Origin: a virus
DNA: 51,445 bases
Virus record (IMG/VR): IMGVR_UViG_3300013372_000298
Span: 1-51,445 of that record
Strand: one strand, 5' to 3'
In this document: positions 39,850 through 48,087 of the stretch, piece by piece
Position numbering within the stretch: position 1 is the stretch's first letter
How the letters are laid out: each line of letters begins with the position of its first letter
Notes under the pieces: generated by a model
What the model was told of the DNA's origin: nothing
Seen by the model: only the letters and a program-made list of their open reading frames with translations
The model's database searches: none
Position numbers and translations under genes: made by a program

Positions 39850-40537
39850 TCAACAACTCCTTGACTTCATTTATGATATTTTGAGAACGCTTGAATTTGA
39901 TAGCCCACTGTTCTGGGTTGATATAGTCAAAGATCATTTTTTCTTGTGTAGAATCTAGGCTACCTAGAAATTCTAACCCGCTAGTACTATGATATAGCAT
40001 CCATGGACTTATCTTTCCTTTCGTAATCTCAAAGCATATTTTGTTACGATTACCGTATCTCAACACATCTTTATTCTGAATCTTATCAGTTTCGGCTAAT
40101 ACTATGCATGTCTCAATGCTACGTGCGATTGCATCTAATGGATCTTCTGACTTTAAAAAATCAATGATAAACTTAGTATAGTTAGTGTCACGATTCCAAC
40201 TGTCTATGCTAATCTGTTCTTTCAATAGCCAGTCTACATATCTGCTAGGATTCAATACTTGTGCTTCCACACAATAGTTACCAAACTTAACAAAGGCAGT
40301 GTAATATGCGCTTTTCGCAAATTCCATGTAGTCTTTCTTTGCTTTCCTGCTGTGCTTACTGTAGAACTGCATGAACGCATTATGCCCTATACGATTACCA
40401 TGCTTGTCACGATCTTGCCACCTACGCTTCGTCTCACATAGGTGTTTGAGCATTGTGTTCTCTCTGATAAAAGAGCGACCACAAAATTCACAACTATGTT
40501 CAGTTGCCGTGTTCTTTTTCGTATTTTTGGATGTCAT
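39833..40537 (-). CDS. Conserved zinc-finger protein of T4-like phages
   Basis: A 234-residue protein from ATG 40537; an in-frame ATG at 40573 lies further inside gp62. Near the N-terminus, CEFCGRSFIRENTMLKHLCE is a C2H2-type zinc finger followed by KRRWQDRDKHGN. The rest is helical (YYTAFVKFGNYCVEAQVLNP, RYVDWLLKEQISIDSWNRD, WMLYHSTSGLEFLGSLDSTQ). I recall it as a conserved neighbour of replication genes in T4-like cyanophages; a DNA-binding regulatory role is inferred from the finger. It overlaps gp62 by 38 bp, so expression is coupled. Confidence 0.6.
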   Translation of the reverse strand: MTSKNTKKNTATEHSCEFCGRSFIRENTMLKHLCETKRRWQDRDKHGNRIGHNAFMQFYSKHSRKAKKDYMEFAKSAYYTAFVKFGNYCVEAQVLNPSRYVDWLLKEQISIDSWNRDTNYTKFIIDFLKSEDPLDAIARSIETCIVLAETDKIQNKDVLRYGNRNKICFEITKGKISPWMLYHSTSGLEFLGSLDSTQEKMIFDYINPEQWAIKFKRSQNIINEVKELLNVAGY

Positions 40538-41087
40538 CTTCTGTGACGAAATTACTAAGTGCTTCAATGTCATCGAAATTCATCTCTGGAAATTTTTGTG
40601 CAAGGTATACTTTCTTTTTATGTTCTGCTACGTAAAGTTTCGATATCTCATCGACTAATTCTTTATCAGCCTTAGGATATATCTTGCTATAGTATTCACG
40701 TATGTCGGTTAGTTTGGCATTGTCTTTGAGTTTACTAACACGTTCGCTTATCTGAGGTATCCATTGACGGAATTGTTTGCCTAACTTAGGGCTTGCTGAA
40801 CACAACATCAACCATTGTAATTTAGGATGCTTACCGACGATCTCGTTGAACATATATTTGTTAGCGAATTCATTATTGGCTAACACATAGTACTGCTGTG
40901 CTTCAGTCTTGCCCTTGATATATGTGATCCACTTGATCAACATAAAGGGATTAAACTTCTGTTTCTGCTCATCCGTTAAACGATCATAGTATCCATAGTC
41001 TTTGTTGTCAATAGCCGATAAGGCTTCAAACAGATCGAAATCCTGTTTCTCAAACTTCTCGTCTGCTGATACCTTTGCTTTAGCCAT
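40500..41087 (-). CDS. 62: Clamp loader small subunit gp62
   Basis: A 195-residue protein matching gp62 of T4-like cyanophages in pattern: DLFEALSAIDNKDYGYYDRL, FNPFMLIKWITYIKG, QQYYVLANNEFANKY, PKLQWLMLCSASPKLGKQF, ALSNFVTEDDIQKYEKEHGN. With gp44 it forms the ATPase that loads the sliding clamp gp45; neither gp44 nor gp45 lies in this window, so the T4 45-44-62 order is broken here. Start coupled to the preceding gene (TAATG). Confidence 0.8.
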   Translation of the reverse strand: MAKAKVSADEKFEKQDFDLFEALSAIDNKDYGYYDRLTDEQKQKFNPFMLIKWITYIKGKTEAQQYYVLANNEFANKYMFNEIVGKHPKLQWLMLCSASPKLGKQFRQWIPQISERVSKLKDNAKLTDIREYYSKIYPKADKELVDEISKLYVAEHKKKVYLAQKFPEMNFDDIEALSNFVTEDDIQKYEKEHGN

Positions 41088-41377
41088 TATGCCTTCAGTC
41101 GTTCAAATGTGATGATCTTACCGATCTCTTCACCCAAGTCTTTGTCATCGGTGATGATATGCAGGCTATGATCATTACTATCACGCTTTCTATCATACTG
41201 TCTAGTTTCTACTATATGCCCGCCATTTGCACGATAAACGGTAAAATTCATGCCGTTACTATCAATAGACCTACCGGTACTAACTAACTTTTGAGGTACA
41301 TCGCATTCTACTAATTCACGACTATTGTCCCAGGCTCGTTTACATTGTTTAGCAAACCATTTTCTAAAAAATTTCAT
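41087..41377 (-). CDS. Small conserved early protein
   Basis: A 96-residue protein with an amphipathic basic start (MKFFRKWFAKQCKRAWDNSR) and a beta-rich remainder (MNFTVYRANGGHIVETRQYD, LHIITDDKDLGEEIGKIITF). The MKFFRKWF start occurs in a family of small T4-like phage proteins, function unknown to me. Shine-Dalgarno AAAGGAAG. Second gene of the operon that also carries gp62. Confidence 0.6.
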   Translation of the reverse strand: MKFFRKWFAKQCKRAWDNSRELVECDVPQKLVSTGRSIDSNGMNFTVYRANGGHIVETRQYDRKRDSNDHSLHIITDDKDLGEEIGKIITFERLKA

Positions 41378-41387
41378 TATCTTCCTT

Positions 41388-41888
41388 TCAAAATACTTGA
41401 TTGTAATCTACGATCTCGCAATTCCTGCTGATCTCTTTCACGAAATACACACAACGGGGTTCAGGACCATCATCGATAGGTACGCACAAGAACTGTCCGT
41501 TACGCAATCTAGGTGCATACCAAGTGACATCATGATATATGTCTACGATTTCGATAGGCATGAAACTAGGACTAAACGAACTCAATGGGTTAAATTCAAA
41601 TGCGTTGAACCCGCGATCATTAAGACTGCTTAATGGCAATGTCTCTAAGTCACCATGTTCTTTTTCACCAATCAATATCTGCCAATCTAATGGCATCTTG
41701 ATAGTCTTGTCGCCTATCTTCAATACCAATGCCGCGCTGTTGAAACTCTCAACAAAAATCAGTGGTATATAGAAATAGTCAACGTTTTGTGGATTGCTGT
41801 TATCAAGTATCGCAAATCGTAGATCATCGATCTCATCTGGTAATGTTTCCAGATTGTAATATTTGTTATCTAATGTTAAAATTCTCAT
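41388..41888 (-). CDS. Conserved early protein of T4-like aquatic phages
   Basis: A 166-residue protein (MRILTLDNKYYNLETLPDEI, IKMPLDWQILIGEKEHGDLE, LPLSSLNDRGFNAFEFNPLS, MPIEIVDIYHDVTWYAPRLR, CVYFVKEISRNCEIVDYNQV). The DWQILIGEKExGDLE and FNPLSSF strings are ones I recall from cyanophage genomes, with no known role. It is the first gene of an early operon running through gp62 to the 2OG oxygenase region. The -10 lies 6 nt before the ATG, so the mRNA is predicted leaderless. Confidence 0.65.
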   Translation of the reverse strand: MRILTLDNKYYNLETLPDEIDDLRFAILDNSNPQNVDYFYIPLIFVESFNSAALVLKIGDKTIKMPLDWQILIGEKEHGDLETLPLSSLNDRGFNAFEFNPLSSFSPSFMPIEIVDIYHDVTWYAPRLRNGQFLCVPIDDGPEPRCVYFVKEISRNCEIVDYNQVF

Positions 41889-41894
41889 GTTGCT

Positions 41895-41923
41895 ATTTTA
41901 CAACACTCCTGTTCAATAGTCAA
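41895..41923 (-). promoter_or_regulatory. Early sigma70-type promoter, leaderless type
   Basis: Minus strand: TTGACT (41918-41923), 17-bp spacer, TAAAAT (41895-41900), then 6 nt to the ATG at 41888. Confidence 0.7.
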
Positions 41924-43367
41924 GTTTTTCTAGAGTAAATGGATACTTTGCTTCCTTGTAATATGCTTTGCGTTGCGTCAAGTGACGTTTAGCAAATTTA
42001 CAATCGCTTGTGATATCCCAAATCTCTACGTGGTCTTTATCTTCTGCTTTACGAATTCCCCTACCTATCGATTGAATAACTCTAACAAAAGATTTACCTG
42101 GCTCTAATAATACCAAATTAAATATGCGAGGTATGTTGATGCCTACAGCCGCTACCCCATAAGTAGCAACAATAACTTTATTGGCGCTTACTTTAATTTC
42201 ATCATATTCTTCTTTGCGCTCGGTTAGTTTAGTCTCGCCTGATATGAACACGCTATCTGGTATACGTGATATCAATTCGCGTCCTGCATTGACGCGATCA
42301 ACCAACACTAAAGTGTTTCCGCTATCTTTGATCTTATCAATCAATTGACTGATCTTGTCTAATCTTTTTTCATCTTCTAATAGATGTTTCAATTCACTTT
42401 GGTAGTTTGAGAATTCAACACCGTCTTTCAATTGAACAATGTTCACATGGCATTGTGCCAACACACCCTTCTCTTGTAATTCAGCCGCGCTGAGTTTACC
42501 GATGACAGGACCTAGGCTAACAAGCAAACTCACTTGCTCATACACAGCCTTAGGTATAGTTCCAGTGAGTCCCCAACGAATAGGAATATGACTGAAAGGT
42601 CCAGTCAATAGTGATTTCAATGCATCAGCCTTGGCCATATGCACTTCGTCTACCATGACGCAAACAACATCTTCGATAAACTCTTTGATGTTGATCTCTG
42701 CTTCACCTGCTCTTGTAGTCTTTAACAGATTGTTAAGACTTTGCCAAGTACAGATAGTATGTGTCTTGTTATACTCTTTGCGATCACCAAAGTATACACC
42801 AACATCTAATCCAAGATTGATATAGTCTGCTTCAGTCTGTACAACAAGGCTTTTGTTTGGTACGATGACAATACTACGCCCATATTGCTCTACTGATTTA
42901 CTTAGAGCCGCGGTCATGATCGTTTTACCTGCACCTGTCGCTACTTCTTGAATACACTGCGGGTTCTTTAAAAAGTTATTGACGATATCTACCTGATAAT
43001 CGCGCAACATGATAGGCTTGCCCTCTTCAACGTGACCTTTGGGCCATACCTTATCGGAAAACGAATCCATGGACACTTGAGTAAATTCGAAAGTAGTTTG
43101 ATATTCACGCATATCAACCAATTCGATATCATAATCATACTCTTGTAATATGGGAACGATATCAGGTATCAGATTGATATATGTGCTACCCGCTAGGCTA
43201 CAATAACTAACCTTACCATTCCATCTACCGAGGCGTACCGCAGGCAGATATCTTGCACCGGGCACTTCATGTTCGAATTTTCGCATCAATGCTTTTCGGC
43301 AGTCTAACTCAAGACCTTCGATCTTGCAGTTGACTTCATCTTTGATTATGATTTTTGCTTCTCTCAT
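41913..43367 (-). CDS. uvsW: DNA helicase UvsW
   Basis: A 484-residue SF2 helicase. Motif Q/I region is MLRDYQVDIVNNFL then EVATGAGKT (Walker A, 142-149). Motif II is DEVH at 240-243, motif III is GLTGTI, and motif VI is VIQSIGRGIRKAED. The N-terminal 110 residues form the UvsW accessory domain (EVPGARYLPAVRLGRWNGKV). T4 UvsW unwinds R-loops and branch-migrates recombination intermediates, switching origin-dependent to recombination-dependent replication. Start overlaps the upstream gene end by 4 bp (ATGA). In T4 it is a late gene, but here no late octamer is seen near. Confidence 0.92.
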   Translation of the reverse strand: MREAKIIIKDEVNCKIEGLELDCRKALMRKFEHEVPGARYLPAVRLGRWNGKVSYCSLAGSTYINLIPDIVPILQEYDYDIELVDMREYQTTFEFTQVSMDSFSDKVWPKGHVEEGKPIMLRDYQVDIVNNFLKNPQCIQEVATGAGKTIMTAALSKSVEQYGRSIVIVPNKSLVVQTEADYINLGLDVGVYFGDRKEYNKTHTICTWQSLNNLLKTTRAGEAEINIKEFIEDVVCVMVDEVHMAKADALKSLLTGPFSHIPIRWGLTGTIPKAVYEQVSLLVSLGPVIGKLSAAELQEKGVLAQCHVNIVQLKDGVEFSNYQSELKHLLEDEKRLDKISQLIDKIKDSGNTLVLVDRVNAGRELISRIPDSVFISGETKLTERKEEYDEIKVSANKVIVATYGVAAVGINIPRIFNLVLLEPGKSFVRVIQSIGRGIRKAEDKDHVEIWDITSDCKFAKRHLTQRKAYYKEAKYPFTLEKLDY

Positions 43368-44365
43368 CGTACCTCTATAGGCCTGCTATTTGTTAAATGT
43401 ATAATCTTGTTCATTCTTTTAGGATGATAAGTTGCTGTGCTAGCCATGGTGGTAGTTTTTAATAGTACCGCATTAGCATAGTCAGTTGATCCCAGTGTAC
43501 TACATGTCAGTCCATGTTTCAATAATGCTACTTTGATAGAGTTACTGACTTCTTTATTATATATGACTTCTTTGGACGTAAAGACATGCTCTATACCTAG
43601 TAATTTTAACCATTCAGCAACCTGATCAAAATAATCCAAATCTACTACTGCATCGTATGCGCTTGCAAATGTCAGTAATGAATTATCTTGTACGATATCG
43701 TTAGATATGGCTATACCATGTGTTGACAATTCTAATAGTGTTTTTGGATCATTATTGAGAGTGATATGTTTGATAGCCTCGTATAGATAATTATTGATAG
43801 CCGTTATAAAATACATATCATTTATTTTGCGTAAAGTAGGAGTCCAACTTAGTGATTCATATTCTTTAACGGTATCTAATAGCCTACTAGTCTCATCACA
43901 ATAAGTGACATTATCGAAATGTTTGTTAACCAACATGATGGCAGATTTCAATGCATATGTATTGTAAGGTGATATATATACCTTTTTATCTTTATGCCAT
44001 AAGAAACTATTGTCATTTAGATTTCTGAATGATTGAATGAACTTAGTATCGAAAGGGGTGCGAATATGAATGTCACCTTCAGTTACCTGAATATATGCAG
44101 TTAAGTATTCTTGGGCACTCGTCACCACTTCTACTTCCCACTTGACACCAATAAGGTCCTCTACTTTATGTCCCAATTTCTTTAGTTGTCGTTGATACTT
44201 TGTCAGTAACTTTTCAAACAATTTATTTTGATTAGTGGTTACACGATTATTTGTTTTAATGATGTATTGTAGATTGTTGAAGAAACCATAATCTTTTTTG
44301 CTCAAGTGAACATACCCTTGAAGCATATAGTGTAATAAATGTTCTCGCTTGGATAATAGTATCAT
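43364..44365 (-). CDS. Unknown early protein encoded upstream of uvsW
   Basis: A 333-residue protein, start taken at MILLSKREHLLHYMLQGYVH (44365), since the 18-codon extension would span the promoter. The N-terminus (FFNNLQYIIKTNNRVTTNQN, LFEKLLTKYQRQLKKLG) is helical. The part IQSFRNLNDNSFLWHKDKKV with ISPYNTYALKSAIM resembles the HARP-like substrate-binding repeats of SMARCAL1-type helicases. The coupling to uvsW (ATGA) suggests a helicase partner or DNA-structure-recognition protein. No catalytic motif is seen. Confidence 0.55.
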   Translation of the reverse strand: MILLSKREHLLHYMLQGYVHLSKKDYGFFNNLQYIIKTNNRVTTNQNKLFEKLLTKYQRQLKKLGHKVEDLIGVKWEVEVVTSAQEYLTAYIQVTEGDIHIRTPFDTKFIQSFRNLNDNSFLWHKDKKVYISPYNTYALKSAIMLVNKHFDNVTYCDETSRLLDTVKEYESLSWTPTLRKINDMYFITAINNYLYEAIKHITLNNDPKTLLELSTHGIAISNDIVQDNSLLTFASAYDAVVDLDYFDQVAEWLKLLGIEHVFTSKEVIYNKEVSNSIKVALLKHGLTCSTLGSTDYANAVLLKTTTMASTATYHPKRMNKIIHLTNSRPIEVR

Positions 44366-44371
44366 CACAAT

Positions 44372-44400
44372 ATTATATAAGACTGTAGTAAATATTTCAA
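44372..44400 (-). promoter_or_regulatory. Early sigma70-type promoter, leaderless type
   Basis: Minus strand: TTGAAA (44395-44400), 17-bp spacer, TATAAT (44372-44377), then 6 nt to the ATG at 44365; no Shine-Dalgarno. Confidence 0.7.
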
Positions 44401-44402
44401 AC

Positions 44403-44431
44403 AAAAAGGAGAGGCCCATTTCTGGGCCTCT
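44403..44431 (-). terminator. Rho-independent terminator
   Basis: Minus strand: AGAGGCCCA (44423-44431) pairs with TGGGCCTCT (44410-44418), loop GAAA, followed by CCTTTTT. It ends the AAA+ ATPase gene; the promoter of the next gene follows at once. Confidence 0.9.
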
Positions 44432-44459
44432 TCAATCCGCGGGTTACGGAGATGAGTCG

Positions 44460-45491
44460 TTATGCCCGCTTCATGACCGTGTTCTCAGCCAACATCTTCC
44501 AGTTGGGACTGATCTTGACCAGATCAGCGATCTTGAGTGCCATACGCATACTCAACTCACGCAGTCGGGCCTTGTTGTCAAACATGAATTGCAACACTTG
44601 ATCACCTTCATCATTCTCGAAAAAGTAATCGCGAAACAATCCACCATCAGTATCCTGATGCACTTGTCTAATGCGCAACATCTTGTCACGCTCGGTGTCG
44701 ATAGTCAAGTCAAGAAAGTGACAACGTGACTGCAACGCTTCCAAGTGATCCTGCAACTTCTTGCTCTTCAAGTGATCGAACTTGATGTTAGTGATGAAGA
44801 TACAAGAACCGTTGAAGTCGAAACTGTCAGGGATACCTTCACGGCGCAACATGCTAGAATCACTGTTCCAGTAAATTCTGCGGCGCTTGCCACTATCAAG
44901 TGCGGCCTTGAGAATGTTCAGTGCGAGATCATCCATCAACACACTATCACAGTCATCGAACACCAACACGTGGTTCTTGTCACTATGCTTGAACAATGTA
45001 GCATAGAGACCCAATGCTGTCATAGCACCTTTGACAATCTCAAACTTGAGAGGACGACCTGCAATCTTGTCAAACATAGCCGCTTTCTCTAACTGCTGTT
45101 CAACACCAAACGATTTACCAACGCCCGGGGGACCTGATACGATCATTGCGCGAATACCACCCTTAGTAGTAGCCGCTGACATTTCATCAAGAATCGCAAA
45201 ACGTGTGCGAATACGTGCGATTGCTTCCTCGTCAGTTTCTACAGGGGTCACAGCAACTTGCTTAGTGCTGGGCACTTTCGCAACAGCACCACCTACAAAC
45301 TCAATATCATTCATTGAATCTACCTTTACCTTGACTGTATCGATGCCGCTAAACTCAGGGAACTGGCCCTCGTTACGCACCGTGACATAGTTACCTTTCT
45401 TACCTGACTGAAAGCCCTTGACCAGAGTAAACATCTGATCAACAACTTGAGTGTTACGATAAGACCCATTTAAAATACGAACTGTTGACAT
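44460..45491 (-). CDS. AAA+ ATPase of phage type
   Basis: A 343-residue protein; ATG 45491 is chosen because GGAG lies 6 nt before it (a TTG at 45503 is also in frame). The first 70 residues are a beta-rich domain (NYVTVRNEGQFPEFSGID). The AAA+ core follows with Walker A GPPGVGKS (120-127), Walker B HVLVFDDCDSVL (174-185), a sensor-like SCIFITNIKFDHL and an Arg-containing LEALQSRCHFLDL. Homologues are widespread in T4-like aquatic phages; the function is unknown, possibly remodelling of replication or host complexes. It has its own strong early promoter and a terminator. Its codon choice is more G+C-rich than its neighbours (many CTTGAG, GCACTC-type codons). Confidence 0.8.
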   Translation of the reverse strand: MSTVRILNGSYRNTQVVDQMFTLVKGFQSGKKGNYVTVRNEGQFPEFSGIDTVKVKVDSMNDIEFVGGAVAKVPSTKQVAVTPVETDEEAIARIRTRFAILDEMSAATTKGGIRAMIVSGPPGVGKSFGVEQQLEKAAMFDKIAGRPLKFEIVKGAMTALGLYATLFKHSDKNHVLVFDDCDSVLMDDLALNILKAALDSGKRRRIYWNSDSSMLRREGIPDSFDFNGSCIFITNIKFDHLKSKKLQDHLEALQSRCHFLDLTIDTERDKMLRIRQVHQDTDGGLFRDYFFENDEGDQVLQFMFDNKARLRELSMRMALKIADLVKISPNWKMLAENTVMKRA

Positions 45492-45525
45492 ACTCATCTC
45501 CAATTAATCAACTTACGATATAACT

Positions 45526-45554
45526 ATTATAGTACCTTGCAGGACCAATGTCAA
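45526..45554 (-). promoter_or_regulatory. Early sigma70-type promoter of the AAA+ ATPase gene
   Basis: Minus strand: consensus TTGACA (45549-45554), 17-bp spacer, consensus TATAAT (45526-45531). The -35 overlaps the stop codon of the small gene upstream. Leader with GGAG. Confidence 0.85.
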
Positions 45555-45724
45555 GCCTTAGCAAACATCTTAGCACCTTCGGCCATAACGACACGATATG
45601 CTTTCATTGTTTCTTGCGTCTGGGCTAATGGGCTAGTCTGAATAAACTGCATCATTTCCAAGAAGCCCAAACCCAAAAATTCTGCATCTTTTTGGATCAC
45701 TTTGATTGCTGTTTCGATTTTCAT
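45551..45724 (-). CDS. Small early protein, 57 residues
   Basis: A short gene found by its signals: strong early promoter, Shine-Dalgarno GGGAAGAG, ATG 45724 and stop TGA at 45551. The product is helical (MKIETAIKVIQKDAEFLGLG, FLEMMQFIQTSPLAQTQETM, KAYRVVMAEGAKMFAKA), slightly basic at both ends, with no recognised homologue. Its position as sole gene behind a duplicated strong early promoter suggests a host-takeover or regulatory peptide, which is inference. Confidence 0.6.
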   Translation of the reverse strand: MKIETAIKVIQKDAEFLGLGFLEMMQFIQTSPLAQTQETMKAYRVVMAEGAKMFAKA

Positions 45725-45732
45725 TTCTCTTC

Positions 45733-45793
45733 CCTTTTCTCAACTCTATGTATTAATTATAGTCCCTTGGGTGCCCAAAGTCAAGCCTTTTTC
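45733..45793 (-). promoter_or_regulatory. Early promoter cassette, copy 1
   Basis: TTGACT (45779-45784), 17-bp spacer, TATAAT (45756-45761) within a 61-bp segment that is 53/61 identical to 48589-48649. Copy 1 has a 12-bp dyad (TTGGGCACCCAA, 45767-45778) exactly in the spacer, which could be an operator. Confidence 0.8.
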
Positions 45794-45844
45794 GCCACTT
45801 TTTTCCACTATTTTTCGGATATTTTGTTGTTTAAAAACAACAAC

Positions 45845-46318
45845 TTACACAGGTTCCAAGTATCTGGTCTGGTCCGCACAAATATCAACGATATTGAACA
45901 TAGGGTTTCCTGTAAAAGGACCATATGGCATATGATCCTTCTTTACACGATACACAGGCCAACCGCCCTTTCTAATACGATTCTCAAACCAATTTTTCAA
46001 ATCAGTATATGTTACACCGCTATTAGGATCAACCCATTCCCAGGTCCAACGTCCTACATTTATACTTGTGTGCGCTTGTAATGCCTTGCGGCTATCTTCT
46101 AAATCTTCCATGATATCTGTTGGGCCATAGTAAAGATCACTGAATCGTTGTGGACAGCCTGTGTGACCTATGTAAGCCTTAATACGTTTTTCTTCATGGG
46201 TGGTTCGTCCCCACCCATCAAGATGTACAAAAATATCTGAATCGAAACATAACGGCACCTTATGGACAGTTTTTATTAGGTATAACCCAGTTGTAAAATT
46301 ATCCAATAATGTAATCAT
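45845..46318 (-). CDS. Accessory protein, possibly GIY-YIG-related
   Basis: A 157-residue protein. TTGLYLIKTV at the N-terminus and KAYIGHTGCPQRFSDLYYGP at about 47-66 resemble the GIY and YIG strands with the following Arg of GIY-YIG nucleases, but the spacing is longer than usual (a 35-residue insertion with FVHLDGWGRTTHEEKRI) and the distal Glu is not obvious. The C-terminal part (VGRWTWEWVDPNSGVTYTDL, VYRVKKDHMPYGPFTGNPMF) looks DNA-binding or structural. It starts immediately at the stop of the ParB-like gene, so the two are cotranscribed. Function uncertain. Confidence 0.45.
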   Translation of the reverse strand: MITLLDNFTTGLYLIKTVHKVPLCFDSDIFVHLDGWGRTTHEEKRIKAYIGHTGCPQRFSDLYYGPTDIMEDLEDSRKALQAHTSINVGRWTWEWVDPNSGVTYTDLKNWFENRIRKGGWPVYRVKKDHMPYGPFTGNPMFNIVDICADQTRYLEPV

Positions 46319-47559
46319 TATTTGTATCGTTCCAAAATATGAACTTCTAAGAAGTCATAGATATCTGGTTTTGCTAAAATACCAGTATCAGAAATTTCAA
46401 GTACGTCATGAGTACCACCATTGCGAACATAAGCACGACACACTACACCGGCAGCACAACTAAAAGGCGGGTCAGGTACATCTGCTAATGATCCGTGCTT
46501 ACTCTTATAATGTGCATCCCATGCTTTACCGGTTTGAGTTGATAGATTTTTCATTGTAAAGAATCCCTTGCGCAAGGTTCCCATGATTTCATCCATAAAC
46601 TCACGAAAGTCTGGATCATTACGGTTCTTATAAATTTTAGTTTCAATAAATTCCTTATAGAAGGATTCAAAGAAACCGTATTCAGTATTATGTACCGGCT
46701 CTTCAGGAAAATACAAATCATGTTCAGCACTAATATGATCCAAGACATACTTTGTGCGGGTCTTAATAGCATTGATATGTGTATTTGCACCTGCAAGGCC
46801 TTCGTTTTCCTTATCACCTTTTTTAATCAAGGTTCCGTTATTTTGCTCTAACGCAGAAACTTTTAGATGATTTTCCCATGCATCAGCATCATCCTTTTCA
46901 GTTTTACCGTCAATACGAATCTTGAAAAGATCATTGCGAATCATAGTATAATCGTCAACATTACGGCGGCCCTTGCCATTTACAAATGTAAACAAATCTC
47001 GGGCAAAACTACGATCACTTGTCTCTACATACCAGACAGGAACTAAAATATCTTCACCTGTCATATCAGCCCAAATCTTAGCATCAGCAAGACATTCTTG
47101 ACCTGTAGTATTATGCTGTCCATCACACGCATGATATTTTTCAACACCCGGATCCTTAACAGCAAACACAGGACTAATACGCCATGGATGAAAGTCCTCA
47201 AGAATTTCAAACAAGTGATCAGTAATAATGTCACGTTGAATATCTAAATCAATTACAACCTGACTAATAGGTACCCACTTAAATTTTGGCCTATCTGTTA
47301 ATTTGAACTTGCCTTCAAATTTCTTTTGAAGTTTACGCATAAGTGGTGCATAGCGTGGATCCTTTTTTATTTGTTCAACACGGTCCTTGAATGTAATTTC
47401 GTTATGCGCACCGACCTTACGTTTCATTTCATTCTTTGGATAAAGAATGTTAGAATCTTTAGGCTGATGTTTCCACATGAAAGGAAAAGCCTTCTTAGTT
47501 AATTTTTTAGATATGCGCCTAGCATTTCGATTAGTCATATTACCCTTTAACTTAGCCAT
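46318..47559 (-). CDS. ParB/Srx-fold nuclease-like protein
   Basis: A 413-residue protein, start at ATG 47559 with AAGGAG 7-8 nt upstream. A basic N-terminus (RNARRISKKLTKKAFPF) precedes a ParB/sulfiredoxin-like domain at about 97-160: VPISQVVIDLDIQRDIITDH, WRISPVFAVKD and HACDGQHNTTGQECL (the DGQHN resembles DGxHR). Next come FTFVNGKGRRNVDDYTMIRN and a long helical C-terminus (ESFYKEFIETKIYKN, GVVCRAYVRNGGTHDVLEIS). ParB-like proteins of phages include nucleases and DNA-modification-linked proteins such as DndB-like ones. Candidate defence, anti-defence or host-DNA functions. Coupled to both neighbours. Confidence 0.6.
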   Translation of the reverse strand: MAKLKGNMTNRNARRISKKLTKKAFPFMWKHQPKDSNILYPKNEMKRKVGAHNEITFKDRVEQIKKDPRYAPLMRKLQKKFEGKFKLTDRPKFKWVPISQVVIDLDIQRDIITDHLFEILEDFHPWRISPVFAVKDPGVEKYHACDGQHNTTGQECLADAKIWADMTGEDILVPVWYVETSDRSFARDLFTFVNGKGRRNVDDYTMIRNDLFKIRIDGKTEKDDADAWENHLKVSALEQNNGTLIKKGDKENEGLAGANTHINAIKTRTKYVLDHISAEHDLYFPEEPVHNTEYGFFESFYKEFIETKIYKNRNDPDFREFMDEIMGTLRKGFFTMKNLSTQTGKAWDAHYKSKHGSLADVPDPPFSCAAGVVCRAYVRNGGTHDVLEISDTGILAKPDIYDFLEVHILERYK

Positions 47560-47881
47560 GATCATTCTCCTTGAAAATTTCTTCTAACTCATCATCATTA
47601 TAAAAGAAACCTTGACCTCTATCATACTTGTTTTGAGGCAGTTTGTCAAATGTTTCGTTATCGTAATATTTTTCAATCACCATACGCCATCGATCTTCAG
47701 GAAGATCAACCAACTCAAATCCGTTGACTCTCCCGTAACCATCGTAGATACCTGTGATGCGATCACCGTTTTTAAATAAGACGACAACATCGCTAGCAAA
47801 TTCCCAATTGCTACCTCGCACCGCAACTTCTGCCATGACCGGCTTTTCAGATTTAGCACATTGCCAACTAAAGAATCCCAT
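47552..47881 (-). CDS. Small accessory protein (GFFSW family)
   Basis: A 109-residue protein starting MGFFSWQCAKSEKPVMAEVA, a start I recall in a family of short proteins of phages and some bacteria with CAKSxKPI/V. A beta-rich centre (DVVVLFKNGDRITGIYDGYG, RVNGFELVDLPED) and an acidic end follow. No function known. Cotranscribed from the promoter at 48612-48640. Confidence 0.55.
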   Translation of the reverse strand: MGFFSWQCAKSEKPVMAEVAVRGSNWEFASDVVVLFKNGDRITGIYDGYGRVNGFELVDLPEDRWRMVIEKYYDNETFDKLPQNKYDRGQGFFYNDDELEEIFKENDHG

Positions 47882-47882
47882 G

Positions 47883-48086
47883 TTACATCCTCACCTTATC
47901 GAAAATTTGATTTTGCAACCTAGAGACCTCATCGCTTGGAACATAAAAATCCGTAGTTGGATCCCAGTACTCACCTGCCTTAGCATCGTAATATAATACA
48001 CGACCGCTAGGATAATGAAAAGGACCTTCTAGCCCTTTTCTAGGTTGGAACTTACGTTCCATTTCGTTCAGTATACGATAACCCAT
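47883..48086 (-). CDS. Small accessory protein, unknown
   Basis: A 67-residue protein from ATG 48086, chosen by AAGGAGTGGT just upstream; a longer ORF to 48125 overlaps the previous gene. GYRILNEMERKFQPRKGL then YPSGRVLYYDAKAGEYWDPT is a short beta-hairpin-like sequence rich in Tyr/Trp. No homologue recognised. Confidence 0.55.
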   Translation of the reverse strand: MGYRILNEMERKFQPRKGLEGPFHYPSGRVLYYDAKAGEYWDPTTDFYVPSDEVSRLQNQIFDKVRM

Positions 48087-48087
48087 G

